A DNA stretch of 64,000 nt from Centipeda felix (GTDB lineage Bacteria; Bacillota; Negativicutes; Selenomonadales; Selenomonadaceae), in NCBI RefSeq assembly GCF_900186465.1, contig NZ_LT891947.1, positions 51,956 to 115,955 on the forward strand. The letters run 5' to 3'. Under the pieces are notes generated by a model, which did not search any database, was not told where the DNA came from, and saw nothing but the letters and a program-made list of their open reading frames with translations. Made by a program: the position numbers and the translations under genes. Below, in pieces: positions 6,693 to 15,061 of the stretch. The stretch's first letter is position 1; every line of letters begins with the position of its first letter.

Positions 6693-7840
6693 GCCCGCAC
6701 CTCCTCGCTCATCTGACGGATCGCCGCCGTGATCTCCTGCGGCGTGAAATCCAGCATATTGTACTTGAGGCAGGAGCGGACGTGCGTGCCGTGTGCAGCG
6801 CGCGTGACCTCACCTACGAGCTGCCCGTAGTTCAGCTCCGCGGCGAGAATGCCCTTGACACGTGCCGCGAGCCGTGCGACTGCCGCATCCGCGAACGGCC
6901 AGATCGTCTGGAGCCGCAGGAAGCCGACCTTGATTCCCTCGGCGCGTGCCGTGCGCACCGCTTCGTATGCCGTACGCGCCGTGCCGCCGTAGCTGACGAC
7001 GGCGTACTCCGCGTCCTCCATAAAGGATTCCTCTGTGTGGATAATCTCCTCACCCACGCGGCTGATCTTCTCGTGGAGACGGCGGATGAGCTGCTCCGTC
7101 ACGGCAGGACTGCCTGAGGGAAAACCCGTCTCATCGTGGAGCAGTCCCGTGACGTGGATGTGATATCCGTCGCCGAAACGCGCCGCGTCGGGTACGAGAT
7201 CCTCGCCCACGGCATAGGGCTGATAGCCCTCGGCACGCGTTGCTTTCGGCAGGCGGCGCGGGTAGATTTCGATTTCCTCAGGGGAGGGCAGTGTCACATT
7301 CTCGCGCAGATGCCCGATGATCTCGTCCGTCAGCAAAATGACGGGGGTGCGGAAACGCTCCGCATAGTTCACTGCCATGACTGCCATGTCGAATGACTCG
7401 CGCACGCTCCACGGGGAGAGCGCGATGATCGGATGATCGCCGTGCGTGCCCCAGCGCGCCTGCATCACATCGCCCTGCGAGGGTGCGGTCGGCTGTCCTG
7501 TCGAGGGGCCGACGCGCTGGACGTTCGCCACCACGCAGGGGATCTCCGCGCACGCGGCATAGCCGATCAGCTCCTGCTTCAGTGAGAAGCCCGGGCCGCT
7601 CGTCGCGTCCATGACCTTTGCCCCTGCGAGTGATGCGCCGAGAATCGCGCCCATCGCGCCGATCTCGTCCTCCATCTGGAGGAATGTGCCGCCGATTTTC
7701 GGCAGCAGCTTTGCCATCTGCTCGGCGATTTCCGTGGACGGCGTGATCGGATAGCCCGCGAAGAACGTCACACCTGCCGCAATCGCGCCCTCGGCAACCG
7801 CCTCGTTGCCCTGCATGAGCCTTGCTCTCGTCTCGCTCAT
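6689..7840 (-). CDS. korA: 2-oxoacid:ferredoxin oxidoreductase, alpha subunit
   Basis: A 383-residue alpha subunit starting MSETRARLMQGNEAVAEGAIAAG; it has FFAGYPITPSTEIAE and the DATSGPGFSLKQE motif of pyruvate/2-oxoglutarate:ferredoxin oxidoreductases. The frame is open further upstream, but the start chosen overlaps the ferredoxin-subunit stop (ATGA) and matches the family start. It forms the substrate-binding part of the complex with KorB. Confidence 0.88.
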   Translation of the reverse strand: MSETRARLMQGNEAVAEGAIAAGVTFFAGYPITPSTEIAEQMAKLLPKIGGTFLQMEDEIGAMGAILGASLAGAKVMDATSGPGFSLKQELIGYAACAEIPCVVANVQRVGPSTGQPTAPSQGDVMQARWGTHGDHPIIALSPWSVRESFDMAVMAVNYAERFRTPVILLTDEIIGHLRENVTLPSPEEIEIYPRRLPKATRAEGYQPYAVGEDLVPDAARFGDGYHIHVTGLLHDETGFPSGSPAVTEQLIRRLHEKISRVGEEIIHTEESFMEDAEYAVVSYGGTARTAYEAVRTARAEGIKVGFLRLQTIWPFADAAVARLAARVKGILAAELNYGQLVGEVTRAAHGTHVRSCLKYNMLDFTPQEITAAIRQMSEEVRA

Positions 7841-8040
7841 TTGTGCTTCTCCCTCCGTTCCACGAATATCGCAAAATCGGGACAGCGCATCTCGCACTGT
7901 CCGCACGCGATGCAGTCCTCGGGGCGGATGGGTGTGATCTTGCCGAGCAGACTCACCTCGAGCACCTTCTTCGGGCAGAATGCCGCGCAGATGCCGCAGC
8001 CCTTGCACCGCTTTTCCTTGATATACAGCTCACCTTTCAT
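7837..8040 (-). CDS. korD: 2-oxoacid:ferredoxin oxidoreductase, delta (ferredoxin-like) subunit
   Basis: A 67-residue protein with two CxxCxxCxxxC sets (C12-C15-C18-C22 and C43-C46-C49-C53), binding two 4Fe-4S clusters that carry electrons out of the Kor complex. First gene of the kor operon; GGGAGAGAAG precedes the ATG. Confidence 0.88.
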   Translation of the reverse strand: MKGELYIKEKRCKGCGICAAFCPKKVLEVSLLGKITPIRPEDCIACGQCEMRCPDFAIFVERREKHK

Positions 8041-8125
8041 GGCACTTCTCTCCCGCCGGGATGCGGAAACACATCCTCACATACACAAAAGCTCATCCTA
8101 TCATTTCTATAAAAACGATTTTATC

Positions 8126-8131
8126 ATTATA
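8126..8131 (-). promoter_or_regulatory. -10 box of the kor operon
   Basis: TATAAT on the minus strand in an AT-rich stretch, which would give a leader of about 80 nt before korD. No convincing -35 is seen, so an activator or another sigma factor may take part. Confidence 0.45.
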
Positions 8132-8260
8132 ACAGAAAATACAGAAAGAGGATATATCCCCTGATAGGAAAGGGGGTTCGCGCGTGTATACATCTGCTTG
8201 TCTACCGATTGCCTACAAAAATCATTTGTCTGCAAGCCGTTCAAAGATACGATACATGAG

Positions 8261-8690
8261 TTAGGGCGCAGGATAATATGTGCCGCCTGTGAGGATGACG
8301 GCGAACTGTTCGGGCGTGATAATGGTACTTAGGACGGCTTTTCTATGCCCAAATTTTCTGTGTGTACGAACGACGAAAGCCGGGGCGGGAATTTTCGCCG
8401 CATGATGGACGCCATCAAATCGGTGGGAAAGCCTTCCCCGCATGTTGAAGTTCGCGACGGCACAGAGAAGTGACAGCGGATATCGGTGTATCGCAGGTGA
8501 AACGGTTCATGAAGGACAAGCGTCCCACCGACGGTGCAGTGATCTCTCGCCGCGAACAGCTGCACAGGAAGTGCGCATTACCTACTACACCTGCAGCGCT
8601 ATGGACATCGGCTGTGCCGACGATGCAAAGAGCGCGCTGCACAAGATATTTTCGGTCATTGAAACCGCCATTTTTTTGTGCTAGAATAAA
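8261..8690. other. Decayed coding remnant, identity unknown
   Basis: About 430 bases with short frames that break into one another. On the plus strand a frame from 8345 reads MPKFSVCTNDESRGGNFRRMM and stops at 8473; a second frame picks up at 8470 and a third carries EVRITYYTCSAMDIG to 8684. None has a ribosome site. The pattern looks like one or more genes broken by frameshifts. I do not recognise the family. Confidence 0.35.
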
Positions 8691-8717
8691 TTGCGATCGG
8701 ATCGGAGAAAGGATGCC

Positions 8718-9413
8718 ATGATGGATGAGGAACTGCGCCGCTACGAGAAGATACGCGGAGCGTACTGTTCGGTCGGGCGGCTCGCGAGCCTCTATGACGG
8801 AATGATGACGTACTCGACATGGTCGGGGAAGCTGGTCTCACGGCTCGTGTGGGGGCTGGATCGCAGCGGCGTGCGCCGCTATGTGACGCTTGCGCTGCGT
8901 GCGGCGCACGAGGGCTTTACAGGACGCCTGCTTGAGGTACCCGTCGGGACGGGATGTCTCTCGCTGCCCGTCTATGCGGAGCTCCCGGAGGCGGACATCA
9001 CCTGTCTCGACTACGCGCCCGCGATGCTTGCGGCGGCGCGTGCGCGTGCGGAGGCACTCGGCATTCGGAACGTCACCTTTACCGAGGGGGACGTCGGGCA
9101 TTTGACGTTTGGCGACGCTGCGTTCGATGCGGCGGTTTCGATCAATGGGGTTCATGCGTTTCCCGACAAGGAAGCGGCATGGAGCGAGGTACACCGCGTA
9201 CTGCGTCCCGGCGGACGTCTGACGGGGTCGGTGTTTGTCCTGGGGGAGAATGCGCGGACGGACTTCGTCGTGACGCAGCTCTACACGCGCATGGGATTCT
9301 TTACGCCGCCGTATGACACCCGGGAGAGCTTGACGGAGCGCCTGCGTGCGCTCTATGCGGAGGCCTCTGTGGAGTGCGTGGAATCGCTCGCTTGTTTTTC
9401 CTGTGTAAAGTAG
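8718..9413 (+). CDS. Class I SAM-dependent methyltransferase, substrate unknown
   Basis: A 231-residue methyltransferase: the SAM-binding motif I reads LLEVPVGTGCLSLPVYAEL (around residues 73-92, with VPVGTG in place of the common DxGxGTG), followed by the acidic CLDYAPAMLAAARARA and a late HRVLRPGGRLTGSVFV. This resembles UbiE/Methyltransf_11 proteins. AGAAAGGA precedes the start at 8718; a longer frame from 8691 has no ribosome site. It stands alone, with a secreted DUF3887-like protein downstream, so the substrate cannot be inferred. Confidence 0.75.
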   Translation: MMDEELRRYEKIRGAYCSVGRLASLYDGMMTYSTWSGKLVSRLVWGLDRSGVRRYVTLALRAAHEGFTGRLLEVPVGTGCLSLPVYAELPEADITCLDYAPAMLAAARARAEALGIRNVTFTEGDVGHLTFGDAAFDAAVSINGVHAFPDKEAAWSEVHRVLRPGGRLTGSVFVLGENARTDFVVTQLYTRMGFFTPPYDTRESLTERLRALYAEASVECVESLACFSCVK

Positions 9414-9443
9414 GGGGATGCCTACTAGAAGGAGGACGTTTTT

Positions 9444-9890
9444 ATGAAGTCTCGTACCCTTTCCCGTTTCCTTGCTGCCGCGCTCGTTGCGGGCAGCGCA
9501 TTTGTTGCCGCACCGGTGGGCTATGCGGCGGATGCTCCCGCTGCACAGGCGCAGGAGGAGCAGGCACCGTTCCAGGGTGATGTCGTCCAGCAGCACATGA
9601 TGGCGACGATTGACCGCTTCGAAAAGGGGGATATCGCAGGCCTGCAGAATGAGGCGACCGCCGATCTGAAGGCGCATCTCTCGGCCGATCAGCTGAAAGA
9701 GGCAAAGGCTCAGTTCGCACAGGACTGGGGCGCACGCGTCTCCGTTGGCAAGCCGTATATGACGGCAGGCAAGGAGAATAATGCGTGGTTCGCGGTCTGC
9801 GAGATCGCTGTCGGCTACAAGGCGACGGCTGTGGTCTACCGTCTTAGCTACGACCAGAACATGAAGCTCGCAGGATTCTTCATCCGCTGA
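9444..9890 (+). CDS. Secreted DUF3887-like protein
   Basis: A 148-residue protein with a signal peptide (residues 1-28, MKSRTLSRF, hydrophobic core, cleavage after GYA-A). The mature part is a small domain with the HMMATIDRFEKGDI start and the VVYRLSYDQNMKLAGFFIR end typical of DUF3887, an alpha/beta domain often joined to hydrolases. Here it stands alone, without a catalytic domain. Ribosome site AGAAGGAGG at 9427-9435. A strong terminator follows. Confidence 0.7.
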   Translation: MKSRTLSRFLAAALVAGSAFVAAPVGYAADAPAAQAQEEQAPFQGDVVQQHMMATIDRFEKGDIAGLQNEATADLKAHLSADQLKEAKAQFAQDWGARVSVGKPYMTAGKENNAWFAVCEIAVGYKATAVVYRLSYDQNMKLAGFFIR

Positions 9891-9914
9891 CGGATCCCTT
9901 GATTGCAGCAAAAA

Positions 9915-9960
9915 GGGGCTGTTGTACGAAGTCGTAAACTTCGTGCAACAGCCCCTTCTT
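9915..9960 (+). terminator. Intrinsic terminator after the DUF3887-like gene
   Basis: GGGGCTGTTG (9915-9924) pairs with CAACAGCCCC (9946-9955), with an inner ACGAAG/CTTCGT stem, then TTCTTTG. Confidence 0.8.
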
Positions 9961-9962
9961 TG

Positions 9963-10098
9963 TGCCCCTTCCACCGCTTGCGCGGTCCCCCTTCCCCGTG
10001 ATAACGGGGAAGGCTTAGGATAACGGTATATTAGCTTCCCCCGCTAACGGGGGAAGTGGCGAGCGTAGCGAGCCGATGGGGGAATATGCAACAGCCCC
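9963..10098 (+). repeat. Palindromic CTTCCCCGT/ACGGGGAAG repeat, copy 1
   Basis: Two C-rich/G-rich hairpins in tandem (CTTCCCCGT-gata-ACGGGGAAG and CTTCCCCCG-ctaa-CGGGGGAAG), preceded by an ACCGCTTGCGCGGT hairpin. Related units lie at 27056-27098 and 62141-62208 (reverse). These repeats sit between convergent or unrelated genes. Confidence 0.6.
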
Positions 10099-10111
10099 TT
10101 TATGATGCCGT

Positions 10112-11122
10112 TTACGCCGCGTCGTGGTAGACGCTCTGGTCGTTTGTGCTGTCTGCCTTGGCCGCAGGTGCCTCTGCGTCGCGCTGGAACGGTGCCGCGC
10201 TGTCGTAGGTGGTCTGCACGCCGAAGAGAGTCGTCTCGTGCTGTGTCTGGATGTAGAGCTCTGTGCCGGCGGGGAGGTCGACGTTCTTGCCGTGGACGAA
10301 CGCACCCGCGACAACGCCGATGGGGCCGAGGACGGCGATGCCTGCGAGGGATGCACCGGCTGCCATGGCGAGATGGGTCATCTCTTTCTTTGACTCCTCA
10401 CCGATGAAGGTCGTCACGTACGTGCCGTCGAGTGCCTTGGTCTCCTTAAAGTCGATCTCGACCTGTGCGTTGCGGCCGAAGTTGCGCGCTTGGCGCACCT
10501 TCGTGACCGTGCCCTCACCGCGCGAGCCCTTCGTAAAGACGAGTACGTCGTTGACGAAGACATCATCCGCGATCTGGTACTCGATGGTGTCGCCCACTTT
10601 GAGATTCTTCGCGTTGACCGGGGTGACAAGGGCAATCTTGATGAGTGTGTTTGCAGGAACGGAGACGGGGGTGACGGGGATTTCTGCACGTCCAAAGGAT
10701 GCGGTCGAGAGGGCGGCAATGCGCTTTTTGAACGTACCCTCGGAAGTCTTGCCGAGGAGTGCCGTTTCGAGTTCGCCGACGCGCTCCTGCACGGAGCGCA
10801 TGCTCGTCTCGTGGTTGATGTTCCACTCGATGGCGTTGAGATCCATTAGAACGGACGGCGATGCGCTGTTCGTATAGACCTCCTCGTAGATCGCATCGAT
10901 GCGCGCCATGAGGCTGCCGCCGCGATGTTTTCCGTCGTAGTCGCGCTCCAGGCGGTTGATGCGGTCGATGAGCGCACCCGTCTGCTCGCGTCCGTAGGTG
11001 TCCTGCTCGATGAGGGCGAGCTTTGACTGGACGGCGTTCGGCGGCTCTGCGGCAAACGCCGTACCGATGGACGTGAGTGCCAGAGCGAGCGTCAGCATGA
11101 GAGCGCAGATTTTCTGTCGCAT
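10112..11122 (-). CDS. Secreted protein with coiled-coil start and glycine-zipper segment, function unknown
   Basis: A 336-residue protein: signal peptide 1-24 (MRQKICALMLTLALALTS, cleavage near AFA-A), a helical region with LIDRINRLERDYDGK, a proline/valine-rich part (IPVTPVSVPANTLIKIALVTPVNAKNLKVGDTI) that looks like a beta-rich domain, and a glycine-zipper-like AAGASLAGIAVLGPIGVVAGAF near residues 265-290. AGGAGG 8 bases before the ATG sets the start; the frame is open upstream. It follows the 135-residue secreted protein with a 13-base gap, so both are probably in one operon and act in the envelope. Family not recognised. Confidence 0.7.
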   Translation of the reverse strand: MRQKICALMLTLALALTSIGTAFAAEPPNAVQSKLALIEQDTYGREQTGALIDRINRLERDYDGKHRGGSLMARIDAIYEEVYTNSASPSVLMDLNAIEWNINHETSMRSVQERVGELETALLGKTSEGTFKKRIAALSTASFGRAEIPVTPVSVPANTLIKIALVTPVNAKNLKVGDTIEYQIADDVFVNDVLVFTKGSRGEGTVTKVRQARNFGRNAQVEIDFKETKALDGTYVTTFIGEESKKEMTHLAMAAGASLAGIAVLGPIGVVAGAFVHGKNVDLPAGTELYIQTQHETTLFGVQTTYDSAAPFQRDAEAPAAKADSTNDQSVYHDAA

Positions 11123-11135
11123 GGATTCATCCTCC

Positions 11136-11543
11136 TTATGGTGTCGTCTTCTGCTTTGCGAGCAGTTCTTCGATAAAGTCCTCGATGCTCTGCATCGGCG
11201 AGGTGGGCGTGTAGACCTGTGGCGCTGCCATGCCCGGCGTCGTGCGCAGTACCTCCTTCGTGTCGTAGACCCCGACCTGACCGGAGAGAATCTGGTAGGT
11301 GCGCATCTGCCGATTGAATCGGATGCGGTAGAGGAGGCGACGGTTCTCCGTTGCTTTGACCACGGCGACGCCTGCCTCGCGCTCGGCATCCGAGAGGCGT
11401 GTGATGCTCGCGGCATCCACGTAGTAGCCCGTGTCGCCGTTCGCGTCGACAAAGCGCATATCCTCTGCCGCTTCGACGCTGCTGAGGCCAGTGAAAAGGC
11501 CAATCAGCACCGCCCAAAATCCACACACTACAATACGCCGCAT
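11136..11543 (-). CDS. Small secreted protein, function unknown
   Basis: A 135-residue protein with an N-terminal signal peptide (MRRIVVCGFWAVLIGLFTGL, cleavage near VEA-A) and a mature part reading RFVDANGDTGYYVDAASITRL, a surface-antigen-like beta-strand pattern found in many secreted Negativicutes proteins. No lipobox cysteine follows the hydrophobic core. It is first in a two-gene operon with the 336-residue secreted protein. Confidence 0.65.
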   Translation of the reverse strand: MRRIVVCGFWAVLIGLFTGLSSVEAAEDMRFVDANGDTGYYVDAASITRLSDAEREAGVAVVKATENRRLLYRIRFNRQMRTYQILSGQVGVYDTKEVLRTTPGMAAPQVYTPTSPMQSIEDFIEELLAKQKTTP

Positions 11544-11754
11544 CCGCAGGACTCCTTCCGTACCTGTCTTTCTCTCTGATTTCGCTCTATTATAGAGGAA
11601 AAATTTTTACGCGTCAAATCCTATGGACGTATGGATACAATGAAGTTTCTCAGATTGGTGTAGATTTTTTGAGGACTGCGGGAAAACGAATGCTGGGGGA
11701 TTTTCTGTCGTAGTGTTTCCCTCGGAACGAGCAGGGCGCGTGCGCTCTTTTCAG

Positions 11755-11783
11755 TTGCGAAAATTCCGTTTATGATGTAGTAT
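11755..11783 (+). promoter_or_regulatory. Promoter of lptD
   Basis: TTGCGA (11755-11760), 17 bp, TAGTAT (11778-11783), about 35 nt before the lptD ATG. Confidence 0.55.
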
Positions 11784-11824
11784 AAGAACGTCAAATCACT
11801 TTTAAAGGACAGGAGAACGCGCCG

Positions 11825-13351
11825 ATGAGTACAGCCCACACCACCCGTATTCTGCTCGCACTGACCACCGCCTGTGCGATTTTTCCGGGAGCGGCGCACG
11901 CGGCGTACAGCTCAGACTCGGATACGGGGATCGAGCGCCTAGATTTTATCGAAAATCAGCGGCGTGCGGAGCGTGCCAATCGTCTCACGCCGGAGCAGGA
12001 AAAGCTGCTTGCCGACGTGGCGGCGATGCGAGAGCATCTGCGTCACCCCGTGGCGGCGGATCAGCCCTCTCCGATCGCGTTTGAGGGCGATGACCTGACG
12101 TATGATGAGAGCACGGGCGACTTTACGGCGAAGGGACATGTGGATATTGTCCAGCTGGAGGAGCGCCGCTTTCAGGGGGATTATGTGGCGGGCAATACGG
12201 TGCGCGGCGTGGTATCCGTGCCGGATCGCGCGCACGTGCTGCAGCTGACGGAGGGGACGTCGCGCGTGACGCTCGACGGCTATCACATTAACTACAACTA
12301 TCAGAAACACACGGGGACGATGGAACGGGCGGACGGCAAGGTCGGCGCCTACTATATGACGGGCAAGCGCTTTGAGTTCTACCCCGACAAGATCGTTGTC
12401 TATGACGGCACGCAGACGAAGTGCGGGGCGAAGAGCCCTGACTATCATCTCAGCTCGGAGATGGCGGAGCTCTATCCCGGCGACCGACTCATCCTGCACA
12501 ACGTGAAGTTCTGGGTAAAGAACAAGGTGATCTTTTCTAAAAAGCGGCATGAGGTCGATGTTTCGCACCCGATGCAGAACAATTTCCCGCGCGCGGGCTA
12601 TGACAGTGACGACGGGCTCTGGCTGGAACAGCGGTTTGAGCAGAACGTTGCCCCGCGCGTGACCGTCGGAGCAAATATCCATGTGACGACGAAGCGCGGA
12701 TGGCGCAGCTCCTATGATCTCGGCTGGGCGAACGGGGGCGCGAGTGCCGCATTGACCTACGGCGTCTTTGAGGACGGCGACAACGAGTGGGTCAAAAAGA
12801 TGCCGTCGCTCTCTCTTGGCTATGGGCAGCGCGTCGGACAGTCCCCCATCACCTACAGCCTGTATTCGGAATACGGACGCTGGTACGGCGGTGGGATCCA
12901 CAGCAACCATCTTAGGTATGGGATCTCCGTTACACACGACACGATTCCCCTGCACGGCTATGGGCTTGATCTTTCGGCGGGCTACTCCGTGACGCGTGAG
13001 AGCTACGATCATTCACGTGTACAGGGGCTCAGTGCCAGTGCCTTCCTGACGAAGAAATTTAACGACCGATTTGCGGCCTACGCCGGCGGTATTTACACGA
13101 AGAGCTCCAAAGAAAATGCCCTTTTCTCCTACAACGAAGAGGACTACTCCAAGGTCTTTATGGGCGGGCTGAGCTATCGCCTCGGCGAACGTGACCGCAT
13201 TGCCATCGGCACGAAGTACGCTGTCGAGCCGCGTGCGTGGACGGATGTGGACTACTACTGGTTCCACGACCTGCACTGCTCGCAGATCATCCTGCGCTAC
13301 CGTTCCAAGCAGGATGCGTGGCGCATCAAATGGGAGTTCACGCCATGGTGA
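11825..13351 (+). CDS. lptD: LPS-assembly protein LptD-like, compact form
   Basis: A 508-residue outer-membrane protein: signal peptide 1-27 (cleavage after AHA), a periplasmic OstA/LptA-type jellyroll (about 80-230: IAFEGDDLTYDESTGDFTAKGHVDIVQ), then a beta-barrel region of alternating aromatic strands ending in WRIKWEFTPW with a terminal aromatic residue. LptD places LPS in the outer leaflet. It is clearly shorter than the roughly 780-residue Proteobacterial form. It is the first gene of an LPS operon: its stop overlaps the next gene by seven bases. An outer-membrane protein in a Firmicutes-like genome supports Negativicutes. Confidence 0.8.
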   Translation: MSTAHTTRILLALTTACAIFPGAAHAAYSSDSDTGIERLDFIENQRRAERANRLTPEQEKLLADVAAMREHLRHPVAADQPSPIAFEGDDLTYDESTGDFTAKGHVDIVQLEERRFQGDYVAGNTVRGVVSVPDRAHVLQLTEGTSRVTLDGYHINYNYQKHTGTMERADGKVGAYYMTGKRFEFYPDKIVVYDGTQTKCGAKSPDYHLSSEMAELYPGDRLILHNVKFWVKNKVIFSKKRHEVDVSHPMQNNFPRAGYDSDDGLWLEQRFEQNVAPRVTVGANIHVTTKRGWRSSYDLGWANGGASAALTYGVFEDGDNEWVKKMPSLSLGYGQRVGQSPITYSLYSEYGRWYGGGIHSNHLRYGISVTHDTIPLHGYGLDLSAGYSVTRESYDHSRVQGLSASAFLTKKFNDRFAAYAGGIYTKSSKENALFSYNEEDYSKVFMGGLSYRLGERDRIAIGTKYAVEPRAWTDVDYYWFHDLHCSQIILRYRSKQDAWRIKWEFTPW

Positions 13352-14346
13352 GTGCACTGGAGCGCCTGAAGAACGCCCCTGTGCTCATCATCGGGGATAT
13401 GGTGGCGGATGTCTATCTCGACGGGACGATCGCACGCATCTCGCGTGAGGCCCCCGTGCTCGTTCTGGAGCAGCGGGAGGAGCGCGTCGTGGCCGGCGGA
13501 GCGGCGAATGTGGCGAACAATGCAGCGACGCTCGGTGGGCGTTCGTATGCCGTTGGCGTCTGCGGGACGGATGCGGGCGGCGATGCGCTCTGCGCCGTGC
13601 TCGGGGAAAACGCCGTCGATACGGCGGGATTTGTCCGCGACGCGGCGCGTCCGACCATCACGAAGACGCGCATCATTGCGGGCGGGCGCGCGACAGTCAG
13701 CCAGCAGATTGTGCGCGTTGACCGTGAGTGGCATACGCCGCTTGCGGCGGCGGTGGAGGAGTGTCTCCTCACGGAGATCACGCGCCTCCTCCCACAGGTG
13801 CGCGCGGTGGTGCTCTCCGACTATGGGTCGGGTACGGTGACGGAGCGCGTGCGCCGTACGGTGATTGACGCGGCACGTGCGGCGGGGATTCCGAGTATCG
13901 TGGATGCACGCTATGACATCCTCAGCTATGCGGGCATCGGTTACGTCAAGCAGAACGACGCGGAGCTCGCGGCGGCACTCGGGCGTGAACTCCGCTCGGC
14001 GGCCGACATCCATGCGGCGGGACGTGAACTCCTCACACGCCTCTCGGCGGACGGCGTGCTCATCACGCGTGGGGCGGACGGCATGACGCTCTTTCTCGCA
14101 GATGGGTCAGCGACGGATATCCCCGTGAGCGACCACAGTGAGATCTTCGATGTCTCCGGTGCGGGCGATACGTGCGTTGCCGTGATGGCACTCGCTCTTG
14201 CGGCGGGCGTGGATCCCGTGACGGCGGCGCGGCTCAGCAATACGGCGTCGGGGATTGCCGTGCGGAAACGCGGGACGGCGACGGTGGCGTGGGCGGAGCT
14301 GCACGCGGCACTCACAGCGGAAGGAGACGCTCATGCTCATTCCTGA
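13345..14346 (+). CDS. hldA: D-glycero-beta-D-manno-heptose-7-phosphate kinase-type PfkB kinase, first copy
   Basis: A 333-residue PfkB-family kinase equal to the N-terminal half of E. coli HldE (RfaE): VLIIGDMVADVYLDG start, the GGAANVANN substrate motif and FDVSGAGDTCVAV with the catalytic Asp. It phosphorylates heptose 7-phosphate at C1. The start overlaps the lptD stop and its end overlaps hldC by 14 bases; a kinase next to a separate adenylyltransferase replaces the fused HldE. A second kinase of the same family lies at 17310, and which one is the main heptose kinase cannot be told from sequence. Confidence 0.82.
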   Translation: MVSALERLKNAPVLIIGDMVADVYLDGTIARISREAPVLVLEQREERVVAGGAANVANNAATLGGRSYAVGVCGTDAGGDALCAVLGENAVDTAGFVRDAARPTITKTRIIAGGRATVSQQIVRVDREWHTPLAAAVEECLLTEITRLLPQVRAVVLSDYGSGTVTERVRRTVIDAARAAGIPSIVDARYDILSYAGIGYVKQNDAELAAALGRELRSAADIHAAGRELLTRLSADGVLITRGADGMTLFLADGSATDIPVSDHSEIFDVSGAGDTCVAVMALALAAGVDPVTAARLSNTASGIAVRKRGTATVAWAELHAALTAEGDAHAHS

Positions 14347-14797
14347 CGAACACATCGAGGCGTACGCGGCGGCACTGCGCGCGTCAGGTGCGCGTGTCGT
14401 CTTTACCAACGGTTGCTTTGACATCCTTCATGCAGGGCATGTGCGCTACCTAGCGGCGGCGCGTGCGCAGGGGGATGTGCTCATCCTCGGGCTGAACAGC
14501 GACGCCTCTGTGCGGCGGCTCAAGGGGCCGTCGCGCCCCATTAACAATGAGCAGGATCGCGCGGAGGTCGTCGGGGCGCTCGCCGCCGTCGATGCGGTGG
14601 TGATCTTTGGCGAGGATACGGCGGAGACGCTGATCGCAAAGGTGCGTCCTGCAGTCTACGTCAAGGGCGGCGACTACACGCGCGAGACGCTGCCCGAGGC
14701 GCGCATCGTCGAGGCGTACGGCGGCGAGGTCGCCTTGGTCCCGCTCGTCGCGGGTAAGTCCACGACGGGGATTATTGAGAAGGCGGGCCGCGGGTAA
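14333..14797 (+). CDS. hldC: D-glycero-beta-D-manno-heptose 1-phosphate adenylyltransferase
   Basis: A 154-residue nucleotidyltransferase, equal to the C-terminal half of HldE: VVFTNGCFDILHAGHVRYL carries the HxGH ATP motif, and the end has VKGGDYTRETLPEARIVEAYGGEVALVPLVAGKSTTGII. It makes ADP-heptose from heptose 1-phosphate and ATP. AAGGAG precedes the ATG inside the end of hldA. Confidence 0.88.
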   Translation: MLIPDEHIEAYAAALRASGARVVFTNGCFDILHAGHVRYLAAARAQGDVLILGLNSDASVRRLKGPSRPINNEQDRAEVVGALAAVDAVVIFGEDTAETLIAKVRPAVYVKGGDYTRETLPEARIVEAYGGEVALVPLVAGKSTTGIIEKAGRG

Positions 14798-14840
14798 TCG
14801 CGCGTAGTGTTCGTAGCGTAGGCACCCGTGAGGATTCCCT

Positions 14841-14982
14841 GAGCGAATCCTAGAGAAGCAAACGGCGCAGAGCGTGCGACCCGCCCCCTGCGGATTTCTA
14901 TCGTTCAAGCGAAGCGCGTTAAGGAATCCGCAGGTATTTAGGCGGACGAGCACGCGCCCGTTTGCGTAACGAGGCATTCGCG
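14841..14982 (+). repeat. Large-hairpin repeat family, copy 1
   Basis: Nested inverted repeat: outer GCAAACGG (14858-14865)/CCGTTTGC (14958-14965), inner CCTGCGGATT (14887-14896)/AATCCGCAGG (14925-14934), loop containing TCGTTCAAGCGAAGCGCGTT, then GGTATTTAGGC. Copies 2 (41040-41222) and 3 (57375-57540, reverse) keep loop and shape while stem bases change in pairs. Confidence 0.7.
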
Positions 14983-15061
14983 AGGGGGATCGCACGGCAC
15001 TGACGGCAGGCGGACACGCTGCGTATGCGCGAACATATAGCGAAAGAAAGGAGGGCAGTCC

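Noticed and set aside
14841..14982. Integron attC site
   Set aside because: The hairpins have an inner loop and symmetry unlike attC, with no RYYYAAC/GTTRRRY pair and no integrase or cassette array nearby.
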